Positions 46,015-54,231 of a stretch of 57,449 nucleotides of DNA are shown here, one piece after another. This DNA is from Gammaproteobacteria bacterium (lineage in GTDB: Bacteria; Pseudomonadota; Gammaproteobacteria; Eutrophobiales; Eutrophobiaceae): assembly GCA_022826885.1 (NCBI GenBank), contig JAJDUB010000076.1, forward strand, positions 77,431-134,879. The letters are read 5' to 3'. Every line of letters begins with the position of its first letter. Position 1 is the first letter of the stretch. Made by a program: the position numbers and the translations under genes. The notes beneath the pieces were generated by a model, which made no database searches, had not been told where the DNA came from, and was given only the letters and a program-made list of their open reading frames with translations.

Positions 46015-47265
46015 TTACGCCGTGCCCTGGTGATGAATTTCCCCTGAGACTTCCCGGAGATATCCCAGGAGCAATTCAGCTGCAGGCGAGGGTTGGGTAT
46101 GCGCTCGCAGCGTCAGGCCGATGGGGCGATAAGTGTCCTCCAGTACTACCGGCAAAACGTCCAGTATGCCGAACTGCATGTCATAATAAATCTGGTGTTT
46201 CGATAACAGCGCTACCCGGTCACTGTCCATCAGGAGGCCTCTTACCATGGATAGAGAACTGGTCTCAACTGCATGTTCCGGTACAAGCATTTCGTGACGC
46301 GACAGCGTCTCATCGAACAATTGCCGACTGGGACTTCCCCTTGCGGGTAACACCCATTGCGCGTCCTGCATGTCCTTAAAGTTGATACTTGACCTGCCGG
46401 CCAGCGGGTGGTCTTTGCGTGCAATCACAGAAAGCCGATCCTCAAAGAGTTTTTCGGTAACGATATCAGCACGGTTTTCGACGTTGCGAATGGCGCCTAC
46501 AATGAAGTCGATATCACCGCTTCGCAAAGACGACTCCAGTATATCGTAGGGACCCTCCTGGGTGACCACATCAATCTGTGGATATTTTTCCAGCAATCTG
46601 TTGATGGCGACAGGTGTCAGATAGGTTCGAGTATACGGCAGTGTTCCGATGACAACGCGTCCCTGGGTCACCCCATCCAGGTTGGCGATATCGTCGATGG
46701 CTTGATGAATTTGTGAAAACGCCAGTTTGGTGTGTCGAGCGAGAATTGTGGCCAGTCCGGTTGGTGTTACTCCATTGGGTTCGCTCTGGAAAAGAGGTAA
46801 TTCCAGCAACTCCTCCAGATACCTCATGGAGTTATATACTGCTGTTTTGCTTATCCCCAGTGTTTGCGCCGCGGCAGTGACGTTACGTTTCTCATAAAGC
46901 GCCACAAAGGCTGCCAACCGCTTGTAACTGATATCGAGTGAAAAAACCGGTATTGAGTGGTAGTGTCGCCCGCCGGGTTTGAATTCCTGATATGTTTTCC
47001 CTGCCTTGTCAAATTCATCCACCACCAGCCTTACCCTGCGAGCTAGGGCAGCGCCGTATACGGTGGGCATCATGCCCGTTGCGGCCCGGTCAAACAGCCG
47101 TGCGCCCAGGGTTGATTCCAGTTCACAGATTGCTTTAGTGATGGTGGTCTGGGAACGATTCAGTTTGCTGGCGGCGCGCGTCACATTTTTGTATTCTGCT
47201 ACGTACAGGGCAGATTTGAGATGGCGAAGACTGACACCGGGAATGCGGAAATTATCGTTACTCAC
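46015..47265 (-). CDS. LysR-family regulator with two N-terminal HTH domains
   Basis: 416 residues, about 110 longer than a normal LysR protein. There are two winged-helix LysR DNA-binding domains in tandem: the first at about 12-75 (SLRHLKSALYVAEYKNVTRA, ASKLNRSQTTITKAICELES), the second at about 115-175 (LAAFVALYEKRNVTAAAQTL, GISKTAVYNSMRYLEELLEL). The inducer-binding domain follows (GRVVIGTLPYTRTYLTPVAI, QEGPYDILESSLRSGDIDFI). It is divergent from galD with a 196-base gap and convergent with ligI. It most likely controls the protocatechuate genes, perhaps responding to a pathway intermediate. Confidence 0.9.
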   Translation of the reverse strand: MSNDNFRIPGVSLRHLKSALYVAEYKNVTRAASKLNRSQTTITKAICELESTLGARLFDRAATGMMPTVYGAALARRVRLVVDEFDKAGKTYQEFKPGGRHYHSIPVFSLDISYKRLAAFVALYEKRNVTAAAQTLGISKTAVYNSMRYLEELLELPLFQSEPNGVTPTGLATILARHTKLAFSQIHQAIDDIANLDGVTQGRVVIGTLPYTRTYLTPVAINRLLEKYPQIDVVTQEGPYDILESSLRSGDIDFIVGAIRNVENRADIVTEKLFEDRLSVIARKDHPLAGRSSINFKDMQDAQWVLPARGSPSRQLFDETLSRHEMLVPEHAVETSSLSMVRGLLMDSDRVALLSKHQIYYDMQFGILDVLPVVLEDTYRPIGLTLRAHTQPSPAAELLLGYLREVSGEIHHQGTA

Positions 47266-47461
47266 TCTGTTCCAACATGACTTTTTTTCAGTAAGATAGC
47301 AGTTTTTTTACAATTATTCAGGACAGGAAACAGGCGTTATCAGTTGATCCTTATGGTGAAGATGGCCGGATTACTTTTTCGCATGGTTGGGTAATTAATT
47401 CCCATTGGTTAGCTGAACGGATTATAAATACGCTGTTATTACATAAATCAGAAGCGCGAAC
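47266..47461. promoter_or_regulatory. Divergent regulatory region, LysR gene and galD operon
   Basis: A 196-base gap between head-to-head genes, the standard location for a LysR binding site. AT-rich palindromic pieces such as TAATTAATT are visible, but no single T-N11-A site stands out. Confidence 0.45.
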
Positions 47462-48568
47462 GTGAATCAGATAGCAATACCGTACATGCAAATGCGCGGA
47501 GGAAGCTCGAAAGGATTGTATTTCCTTTCTGAAGATTTACCCGCGGACCCGGCGCGGCGCAATGATGTGCTGCTTGATGCCATGGGTCGAGGTGAACGAC
47601 AGATAGACGGCTTGGGCGGCGCCGATCCCCTGACCAGCAAGGTGGCTATCGTAAGCCGCTCAACCCGGCCGGACGCAGATATCGACTTCCTGTTCGTACA
47701 GGTCGTGGTAGGTCAGGACAAGATCGATACTACACCAAATTGCGGAAATATCCTCGCGGGCGTCGGGCCCTTTGCCATTGAGGCCGGCCTGGTGCCGGCA
47801 ACGGGAGAGACAACCCGACTTACCGTGCATCTGGTCAACAGCGGAAGACTGAGCGAGCTGGAACTGTCTACGCCCGGCGGAAAAACGGAGTACGAGGGCG
47901 AAGTTGAAATTGATGGTGTGCCGGGCAGTGCGGCGCCGGTGCTTTGTTCCTATAAGGATCTGGCCGGCTCAATCTGTGGTGACCTCCTGCCCACCGGCCG
48001 GGTACTGGACATCGTGGACGATGTGGAAATGACTTGCGTTGACAATGGCATGCCTGTAGTGGTTTTGCGGGCAAATGATTTCGGCATCAGCGGCTATGAG
48101 TCACCGCATGAACTGAACGCAAATGAGAATTTAAAGGCAAGATTGGAGTCGATTCGACTTCAAATCGGCCCCGATATGAACCTGGATGGCGTGAAAAACA
48201 AGACCATCCCGAAGATGTGCCTCGTATCGCCGGCAGTAAATGGAGGACTGGTCAACACTCGAACGTTCATTCCTCATAAATGTCATGCTGCTGTCGGGGT
48301 GTTGGGGGCGGTGTCGGCAGCTACCGCTTGTATATTACCCGGATCGGTCGTAGAGGATATGGTCGAACGTCCACGAGGCAAAGTCAAATCCATATCAGTG
48401 GAGCACCCCATCGGAGACATTTCCGTAACTCTGCAAGTGGATGAATCCGGAGAATTTCCGGTGATTGAAAAAGTAGGCTTGCTGCGCACTGCACGCCTGT
48501 TGAGCAAGGGAGTGGTGTATGTCCCCGCTAAAGAGGGAAACCAGGGTGATGAGAACGGTAGCAATTAG
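47462..48568 (+). CDS. galD: GalD/LigU-type 4-oxalomesaconate isomerase (PrpF family)
   Basis: 368 residues starting at GTG 47462. The PrpF-fold motifs are [53 protein letters not shown] and [20 protein letters not shown], the Cys residues serving in proton shuttling. It is related to GalD (oxalomesaconate keto-enol tautomerase) and LigU (1,3-allylic isomerase of the same compound); which reaction applies cannot be decided by eye. It is the first gene of the operon galD-ligK-ligJ-pobA-ligA-ligB-Rieske, and its end overlaps ligK by 20 bases. Confidence 0.9.
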   Translation: MNQIAIPYMQMRGGSSKGLYFLSEDLPADPARRNDVLLDAMGRGERQIDGLGGADPLTSKVAIVSRSTRPDADIDFLFVQVVVGQDKIDTTPNCGNILAGVGPFAIEAGLVPATGETTRLTVHLVNSGRLSELELSTPGGKTEYEGEVEIDGVPGSAAPVLCSYKDLAGSICGDLLPTGRVLDIVDDVEMTCVDNGMPVVVLRANDFGISGYESPHELNANENLKARLESIRLQIGPDMNLDGVKNKTIPKMCLVSPAVNGGLVNTRTFIPHKCHAAVGVLGAVSAATACILPGSVVEDMVERPRGKVKSISVEHPIGDISVTLQVDESGEFPVIEKVGLLRTARLLSKGVVYVPAKEGNQGDENGSN

Positions 48569-49247
48569 AAACATTGAGCGGGCAGATGCCGCGGTGGTGG
48601 AGGCACTGGGAACTCTTGGCGTCGCCACAATACATGAAGCGCTGGGACGATCGGGGTTGTTGAAACCCTATATGCGACCGATATACCGGCATGTCCGGGT
48701 CGCAGGCAGCGCCATTACGGTCCTGGCGCAGCCAGGTGACAACTGGATGATACACGTGGCAATAGAGCTCTGCCGGCCTGGAGACGTCCTCGTGGTAGCT
48801 TGCACCACGGACAACACCGACGGTATGTTTGGTGATTTACTGGCCACTTCGGCCCGGGCTCGAGGTGTAAAAGGCCTTGTGATAGATGCCGGCGTACGCG
48901 ACGTGGCAACACTGGAGGAGATGAGTTTCCCGGTTTGGTCCAAAGCGGTATCCGCTCAGGGTACGGTTAAAAATACGCCTGGTTCGGTAAACGTACCCAT
49001 TGTCTGTGCCGGCCAGGTGGTGAATCCCGGTGATGTGGTGGTTGCGGATGATGACGGCGTGGTAGTGATTCCGAGACACCGGGCCGAATCTACCATGGCT
49101 GCGGCCCGGACCCGGGAACAAAACGAAGCGGGCAAGCGCGAGAAACTGGCGAAAGGCATTTCAGGCCTGGATATGTATGACATGCGTCCACGCCTGGAAA
49201 AAGCGGGGCTGCTCTACCTGGATTCACTGGAAGACTTGAATAACTGA
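48549..49247 (+). CDS. ligK: LigK/GalC, 4-carboxy-4-hydroxy-2-oxoadipate aldolase
   Basis: About 232 residues from ATG 48549 ([20 protein letters not shown]). An upstream ATG at 48519 would lengthen it further inside galD. RraA-like class II aldolase motifs are [67 protein letters not shown], and [17 protein letters not shown]. It cleaves 4-carboxy-4-hydroxy-2-oxoadipate to pyruvate and oxaloacetate, the last pathway step, and can usually also decarboxylate oxaloacetate. Metal- and substrate-binding Asp and Arg are in the VIDAGVRD segment. It is followed by ligJ after 2 bases. Confidence 0.93.
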   Translation: MRTVAIRNIERADAAVVEALGTLGVATIHEALGRSGLLKPYMRPIYRHVRVAGSAITVLAQPGDNWMIHVAIELCRPGDVLVVACTTDNTDGMFGDLLATSARARGVKGLVIDAGVRDVATLEEMSFPVWSKAVSAQGTVKNTPGSVNVPIVCAGQVVNPGDVVVADDDGVVVIPRHRAESTMAAARTREQNEAGKREKLAKGISGLDMYDMRPRLEKAGLLYLDSLEDLNN

Positions 49248-49249
49248 CC

Positions 49250-50260
49250 ATGGTTATTGATTGCCACGGGCACTACACCACGGCGCCGGATGCGCTGGGT
49301 GAATACCGCGAGCAACAAAAAGCGGAACTGGCCGAAGATCCACACTTCCAGCATGAAAAAGGTGTCATTGATATCAGCGACGACCAGTTGCGGGAAAGCA
49401 TTGAAGGAGCCCAGTTAAAACTGCAACGGATACGCGGTATCGAGCTCACCATATTTTCACCGCGAGCCCGTTGGATGGGGCATCACATCGGCAATGAGAG
49501 CACCAGTAAATTCTGGTCTGAGCACTGTAACGAGTTAATCTATCGCATCACGCAGTTATACCCGGATCACTTCGCCGGGGGTTGCCAGTTGCCCCAGACA
49601 CCAGGGACGGGATTACGTAATGCGGTTCTGGAGCTGGAGCGTTGCGTACTTGAACTGGGTTTTGTCGGGTTTAACCTGAATCTGGATCCATCGGGCGGCC
49701 ACTGGGACTCCCCTCCCCTGGGAGATCGCTATTGGTATCCTGTATACGAAAAAATGTGCGAACTGGATGTCCCCGCCATGATCCATGTAAGCGAGGCTTG
49801 TAATCATGCCTTTCAAACCACCGGTTCCTATTACCTGAGTGCCGACACTACTGCTTTCATGCAATTGATGACATCGACTGTGTGCCGGGATTTTCCGGCC
49901 ATCAGGTTCATTATCCCCCATGGTGGCGGTGCGGTACCCTATCACTGGGGGCGTTTCCGTGGCCTGGCCGACATGATGAAACTACCGCCGCTGGATGAAT
50001 TATTATTGAATAATGTCTATTTTGATACCTGTGTTTACCATCAGCCCGGGATTGATTTGTTGGTGGATGTGATTCCCTCCGAAAATATTCTGTTTGCATC
50101 AGAAATGATAGGCGCGGTACGCGGCATAGACCCCGAAACCGGCCATTATTTCGACGATACCAAGCGTTACATCGATAATAATAGTGCACTGGGCAAAGAT
50201 GAAAAAAAGGCCATCTTTGAAGGCAATGCCCGCAGGGTATTTACCCGGTTAAACAAATAA
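49250..50260 (+). CDS. ligJ: LigJ/GalB-type 4-oxalomesaconate hydratase (amidohydrolase family)
   Basis: 336 residues, amidohydrolase fold. The metal site begins VIDCHGHYTTAP (HxH). Also seen are FSPRARWMGHHIGNESTSKF, GFNLNLDPSGGHWDSPPLGD, MIHVSEACNH, FIIPHGGGAVPYHWGRFRGL and FASEMIGAVRGIDPETG. This pattern and length match LigJ, which adds water to the oxalomesaconate isomer to give 4-carboxy-4-hydroxy-2-oxoadipate. It is unrelated to the GlcNAc-deacetylase-like GalB of Pseudomonas putida. It begins 2 bases after ligK, strongly coupled. A 188-base gap follows before pobA. Confidence 0.92.
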   Translation: MVIDCHGHYTTAPDALGEYREQQKAELAEDPHFQHEKGVIDISDDQLRESIEGAQLKLQRIRGIELTIFSPRARWMGHHIGNESTSKFWSEHCNELIYRITQLYPDHFAGGCQLPQTPGTGLRNAVLELERCVLELGFVGFNLNLDPSGGHWDSPPLGDRYWYPVYEKMCELDVPAMIHVSEACNHAFQTTGSYYLSADTTAFMQLMTSTVCRDFPAIRFIIPHGGGAVPYHWGRFRGLADMMKLPPLDELLLNNVYFDTCVYHQPGIDLLVDVIPSENILFASEMIGAVRGIDPETGHYFDDTKRYIDNNSALGKDEKKAIFEGNARRVFTRLNK

Positions 50261-50448
50261 ATTCCGGACACGGCGGATGCGTCCTCAAGGTAACAAAACC
50301 CAACAGGTTTACAAATGACTTTTCCCATAGCTTTAAAAATAAAATTCATTAGTATCAATATTAAGGCGTATTTATGTTAGCTTGAGTCAACAACCCGCTT
50401 TCCAGAAAAAACGCAGTATCAGGGTTTGTCAATTCAGGAGAGAATACA

Positions 50449-51633
50449 ATGCATGTACCAGTCGTGATAGTGGGTGCGGGCCCGGCAGGTTCGCTCCTGG
50501 CCTGGATTTTACGTCAGCGCGGGATCGAAAGTATCGTCCTCGAAAGGAAAACCCGTGAATACGTCGAAAGCCGCGTTCGTGCCGGTGTCATGGAGCAAAA
50601 CGCGGTAGACCTGATGATCAAGGCAGGTGTCGGCGAACGCCTGAAAAAGGAATGCATGTATCATCCGGGCGTGGTTATCGGCCTTCACAATGAGCATCAC
50701 TTTCTCGATTTCGATAAGCTGATAGGCGTCGGCGTCACCATATACGGTCAGTCAGAGCTTACCAAGGACCTGTTGGGCGCGCTTGCAGCGGAAGATCACA
50801 AGGTATTCTACGAGGCGCCCGCCACAGCAATCGAAGACATTGAGGGTGATTCCCCGACGGTGAAGTACACTCACGAAGGCGTGGATAAGGAAATAAGCTG
50901 CGATTTCGTCATCGGGGCCGATGGTTTTCATGGTCCTTCGCGCCATTCGATCCCGGCCGGCGTCCTCAAGACTTACGAGAATGTTTATCCCTACGGTTGG
51001 CTCGGTGTGCTGGCCAAGGCGCCGCCGTCGAAAGATGTAGCGATGTTTTGCCATCATGAGCGCGGCTTTGCACTGTTGAGCATGCGTTCACCGAAAATAT
51101 CGCGGCTCTATCTCCAGTGCGCGCCGGATGAAGATCTCAACGAATGGCCCGATGAGCGGATCTGGGAAGAACTCGATATACGCCTGGGCGCACCGGGCTG
51201 GGAGCTTGTGCGAGGTGAGATCTTTCAGAAAGATGTGACCCCGCTACGGAGTTTTTTCTCCCAACCCATGTGCCATGGCCGTTTGTTTCTGTGTGGTGAT
51301 GCCTCGCACATCGTCCCGCCGACCGGCGCCAAGGGACTGAACGCGGCATTTGCCGATGTGAGCGTTCTGTCCGCCGGATTGATCGAATACTTTACAAAAG
51401 ACGACGCTACGATTTTAGAGCGTTATGCCGACGTCGCCCTGGCGCGCAACCTCCAGTGTCAGCGTTTTTCCTCGGGTAACACGGCCAAGTATCATATCCA
51501 TCCCGACAGCAACCCCTTCGAACGGCGTATGCAAGTGGCGGAATTGGAATACCTGGTTTCTGACGAGACATCCCAGATATCCTATGCCAGACAACATACA
51601 GGACTTCCGTTCGATTACTGGCCGGAACTCTGA
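50449..51633 (+). CDS. pobA: PobA, 4-hydroxybenzoate 3-monooxygenase
   Basis: 394 residues, the standard length. FAD motifs are VVIVGAGPAGSLLAWILRQR (GxGxxG), DFVIGADGFHGPSRHSIP (DG motif) and LFLCGDASHIVPPTGAKGLN (GD motif). VYPYGWLGVLA corresponds to the substrate-binding Tyr region of the Pseudomonas enzyme. It hydroxylates 4-hydroxybenzoate to protocatechuate with NAD(P)H and oxygen. AGGAGA lies 8 bases before the ATG. The 188-base upstream gap may contain its own promoter. It is directly followed by the protocatechuate 4,5-dioxygenase genes. Confidence 0.95.
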   Translation: MHVPVVIVGAGPAGSLLAWILRQRGIESIVLERKTREYVESRVRAGVMEQNAVDLMIKAGVGERLKKECMYHPGVVIGLHNEHHFLDFDKLIGVGVTIYGQSELTKDLLGALAAEDHKVFYEAPATAIEDIEGDSPTVKYTHEGVDKEISCDFVIGADGFHGPSRHSIPAGVLKTYENVYPYGWLGVLAKAPPSKDVAMFCHHERGFALLSMRSPKISRLYLQCAPDEDLNEWPDERIWEELDIRLGAPGWELVRGEIFQKDVTPLRSFFSQPMCHGRLFLCGDASHIVPPTGAKGLNAAFADVSVLSAGLIEYFTKDDATILERYADVALARNLQCQRFSSGNTAKYHIHPDSNPFERRMQVAELEYLVSDETSQISYARQHTGLPFDYWPEL

Positions 51634-51739
51634 ATGCGAACCCCTTCCCCGACGTTGAGCACCTGTAGCGATATGCGCATCATGCACAGTCAGACGGGGT
51701 CCGCGTCCCTTCAACTTTTCACGAATCAGGTAGAGAATA

Positions 51740-52108
51740 ATGAGTAGAGAAACCGGTCACAGTGATCATATTCCAGGCACATGTGTGTTCACCGGGCAAA
51801 GGTCGCAGAAGGGGCTGAAGCTGAACAGTTTTGCCTTTTCTCTTCACAAAGCCGAAAACCGGGAGGCTTATCGTAAAGATCCGGAAACCTATATGAACAG
51901 CTACGGTCTTTCAGCCTGGGAGAAACAAAAGGTTAAGGAAAAGGACTGGAAGGCACTGATTGAAGAAGGCGGCGGCAACATCTATATGCTGTTGAAGGTC
52001 GGCGCCATGACCGGTGACGGCCTTGTCCCCATCGGTGCGCAGCAGCGTGGCGAATCGGTGGAAGAATTCATGAAAACCCGCAACGTGCCGTTGCGGCAAA
52101 ATATGTAG
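51740..52108 (+). CDS. ligA: LigA, protocatechuate 4,5-dioxygenase alpha subunit
   Basis: 122 residues, the small helical subunit. Family segments are GLKLNSFAFSLHKAENREAY, RKDPETYMNSYGLSAWEKQK, GGGNIYMLLKVGAMTGDG and a short C-terminal tail. It caps the active site of the iron(II)-containing beta subunit, encoded 32 bases downstream. The separate alpha subunit indicates a LigAB-type protocatechuate enzyme and not a fused gallate dioxygenase. Start ATG 51740 is preceded by AGGTAGAG. Confidence 0.94.
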   Translation: MSRETGHSDHIPGTCVFTGQRSQKGLKLNSFAFSLHKAENREAYRKDPETYMNSYGLSAWEKQKVKEKDWKALIEEGGGNIYMLLKVGAMTGDGLVPIGAQQRGESVEEFMKTRNVPLRQNM

Positions 52109-52140
52109 CAGCAAAACAAATCAGATAGTGGAGCAAAAAA

Positions 52141-52998
52141 ATGGGTAGACTGGTTGCCGGTATCGGTTCGTCTCACGTTCCTTCAATAGGCAGGGCTTTC
52201 GATCAAAACCAGCAGGAGGTTCCGGAGTGGAAGCCCCTGTTTGATGGTTACAAGCCTGCTAAAGCCTGGTTAAAAGATGTCGGTATAACTCACACCGTCG
52301 TACTGTATAACGACCATGGCACCGATTTTTTCTTCGACAAGTATCCGACGTTCGCGCTGGGCGTTGCCGACGAGTACCCTATCGGTGATGAAGGCTGGGG
52401 CGTGCGTCCGCTGCCGCCGGTAAAGGGTGATGCAGCATTTTCCTGGCACCTGGCCAACTCTCTGGTGGTAGAAAGTGAATTCGACCTTACCATTTGCCAG
52501 GACATGGTGATGGATCATGGCATCCTGGTACCATTGCCGTTATTGTTTGATCATAAGCCGGACTGGAGTGTCAGGACTGTGCCTTTGCAGGTCAATGTGT
52601 TGCAGCATCCGTTACCGACGCCGCACCGGTTATGGAAACTTGGACAGGCATTGCGAACGGCCGTGGAGTCCTATCCCGATGATGTGCGTGTTGTTGTTGT
52701 GGGCACTGGCGGGCTTTCTCACCAGTTGCATGGCGATCGTTTCGGCCATATGAACTCGGACTGGGACAATGAATTTCTTGACCGGATTGAAGACGATCCG
52801 GAAAGCCTTGTCGACATCTCTCATGATGAATACATGGAACGAGGTGGTGCGGAAGCGGTGGAGATGATGGTGTGGCTCGGGATGCGTGGCGCTTTAACCC
52901 CGAAGGTCAACAAGATCCATCGGAATTATTACCTGCCTATGTTATCCGGAATGGGATTGACGGTTCTGGAAGACAAGCCGGCAAATGATGCAAACTGA
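52141..52998 (+). CDS. ligB: LigB, protocatechuate 4,5-dioxygenase beta subunit
   Basis: 285 residues, class III extradiol dioxygenase. Iron ligands are His12 in GIGSSHVPSIG and His59 in LYNDHGTDFFFD; the third, a Glu near residue 239, is in RGGAEAVEMMVWLG. The catalytic His is in VVGTGGLSHQLHGDRFG. It cleaves protocatechuate between C4 and C5 to 4-carboxy-2-hydroxymuconate semialdehyde in the cytoplasm. The next enzyme, the dehydrogenase LigC, is not in the window, whereas LigI, the enzyme after that, is. Confidence 0.95.
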   Translation: MGRLVAGIGSSHVPSIGRAFDQNQQEVPEWKPLFDGYKPAKAWLKDVGITHTVVLYNDHGTDFFFDKYPTFALGVADEYPIGDEGWGVRPLPPVKGDAAFSWHLANSLVVESEFDLTICQDMVMDHGILVPLPLLFDHKPDWSVRTVPLQVNVLQHPLPTPHRLWKLGQALRTAVESYPDDVRVVVVGTGGLSHQLHGDRFGHMNSDWDNEFLDRIEDDPESLVDISHDEYMERGGAEAVEMMVWLGMRGALTPKVNKIHRNYYLPMLSGMGLTVLEDKPANDAN

Positions 52999-53016
52999 AC
53001 CTGCGAAATGGAATCT

Positions 53017-53032
53017 TTGACAACCAATTGGT
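53017..53032. promoter_or_regulatory. TTGACA next to a 10-base palindrome
   Basis: TTGACA (53017-53022) is followed directly by the perfect palindrome ACCAATTGGT (53023-53032), ending 6 bases before the Rieske start codon. It is too close to the ATG for a normal promoter serving this gene, so the palindrome may be a protein-binding or chance site. Confidence 0.25.
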
Positions 53033-53038
53033 AATCAC

Positions 53039-54100
53039 ATGTCCGAAGCAAAAACAAATGGTCGTTTCATTAAAGAAGAGACCTGGCGTCACTTCTGGCA
53101 TCCCGTCTGTACATTAGAGGAATTGTATTCAGCGAACCCCTCGGGTAATGGTCCGCTCCAGGTGCAATTGCTGGGCGAGGCCCTGGTTATAGCAAAACTG
53201 GACGGGAGTATTTCCGCTTTCGCTGATCGATGCGCGCATCGTTCAACATCCTTGTCCAAGGGATTCATAGAGGATGGGAGAATACGCTGCCGTTATCATG
53301 GCTGGGCTTATGACAGCAGTGGAAAATGTGTCGACATTCCTGCGTGCCGGGATTTAAGAATACCGGGCCGTGCCAGGATCCAAAAATTTGACGCTGAAGT
53401 AAAATACGATCTCGTATGGGTTCGTCTTGAATCCCGCGTAGAGACAGAAATCCCCCCCTGTCCCGGATTTGATGATGAAGCGTTCAAGGCGGTTATCGGC
53501 GAACCCTATACCTGGGCGACTTCCGCAGCCAGGCGCCTGGAGAATTTTGTAGATCTGGCCCATTTCCCTTACGTGCATCCGAATACACTGTTTGATCCGA
53601 ATATGACAGAAGTATCACCCCCATCAATCGAACGTAATAACGGTCAATTGATTTTTCATTTCAATCCTCAAACTGATGATATGCCTATCCCTGATGTATC
53701 TTTAATGGGGAAAACGAATTATCAGATTACTATGCCATTTACTGTTAATCTGGAATTTGAACTCATCAGCAAAGCCGGAAAAGGTAATCGAGCCATATTA
53801 TGGATGAGTGCATCGCCTCTCGACGAGGGTCATTGCCGCAGTTTCTGGTTTACATGCCGCGATCACAATAAAGATGAACCAGATTATCCTCATCTTGCAT
53901 TTCAGGAACGCGTGCTGGAAGAAGATATCGTGGTGATTGAAGCACAGAATCCGCCGCAAATCCCATATGACATTAACGAAATTTCAGTTCCGACTGATAT
54001 GGTATCCATCCAGTACCGAAGGTGGCTGCGTGAGATCGAAGGAGCTGTTGACAACGATAACTTATGGAAAAATCTTACTACCAATGAAACATGTACATAG
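53039..54100 (+). CDS. Rieske oxygenase, NdmA/NdmB (N-demethylase)-like
   Basis: 353 residues. Rieske ligands are Cys65, His67, Cys84 and His87 (DRCAHRS...IRCRYHGWAYD), and the iron site is in ENFVDLAHFPYVH. Several segments recall the methylxanthine N-demethylases NdmA/NdmB from memory of that family: WRHFWHPVCTLEEL at the start, SAARRLENFVDLAHFPYVHP, NTLFDPNMTEV and VSIQYRRWLREIEGA at the end. This similarity was not computed. It sits 40 bases after ligB on the same strand but is more AT-rich than that operon, so it may be a later addition. The substrate could instead be a methoxylated aromatic acid. No reductase is nearby. Confidence 0.88.
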   Translation: MSEAKTNGRFIKEETWRHFWHPVCTLEELYSANPSGNGPLQVQLLGEALVIAKLDGSISAFADRCAHRSTSLSKGFIEDGRIRCRYHGWAYDSSGKCVDIPACRDLRIPGRARIQKFDAEVKYDLVWVRLESRVETEIPPCPGFDDEAFKAVIGEPYTWATSAARRLENFVDLAHFPYVHPNTLFDPNMTEVSPPSIERNNGQLIFHFNPQTDDMPIPDVSLMGKTNYQITMPFTVNLEFELISKAGKGNRAILWMSASPLDEGHCRSFWFTCRDHNKDEPDYPHLAFQERVLEEDIVVIEAQNPPQIPYDINEISVPTDMVSIQYRRWLREIEGAVDNDNLWKNLTTNETCT

Positions 54101-54138
54101 GGCGGGTCAGGATGCCCGTCTCTCCGTTGTCTCGAATC

Positions 54139-54164
54139 AAGGTAAAGGTTGTAAACGCAGCTCC
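54139..54164. repeat. 26-base direct repeat, distal copy (23/26 match to 55246-55271)
   Basis: AAGGTAAAGGTTGTAAACGC followed by AGCTCC, against AAGGTTAAGGTTGTGAACGC followed by AGTTCC at 55246-55271. The second copy is the 3' end of the sulfatase gene. On the minus strand this copy would encode ELRLQPLP-stop, compared with ELRSQP-stop for the sulfatase, so it looks like a gene-end remnant. Confidence 0.5.
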
Positions 54165-54168
54165 ATCC

Positions 54169-54219
54169 GGGGACGGACCCCCGCCTACAACATGCGGGGG
54201 CATGCTTAAGCCCGTCCCC
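54169..54219. repeat. REP-like nested hairpin (same family as 35183-35234)
   Basis: An outer stem GGGGACGG / CCGTCCCC and an inner stem CCCCCGC / GCGGGGG, with the loops changed. It is placed between the end of the Rieske gene and the convergent decarboxylase gene, where it could also terminate transcription from both sides. Confidence 0.75.
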
Positions 54220-54231
54220 TGCCTACATCAT

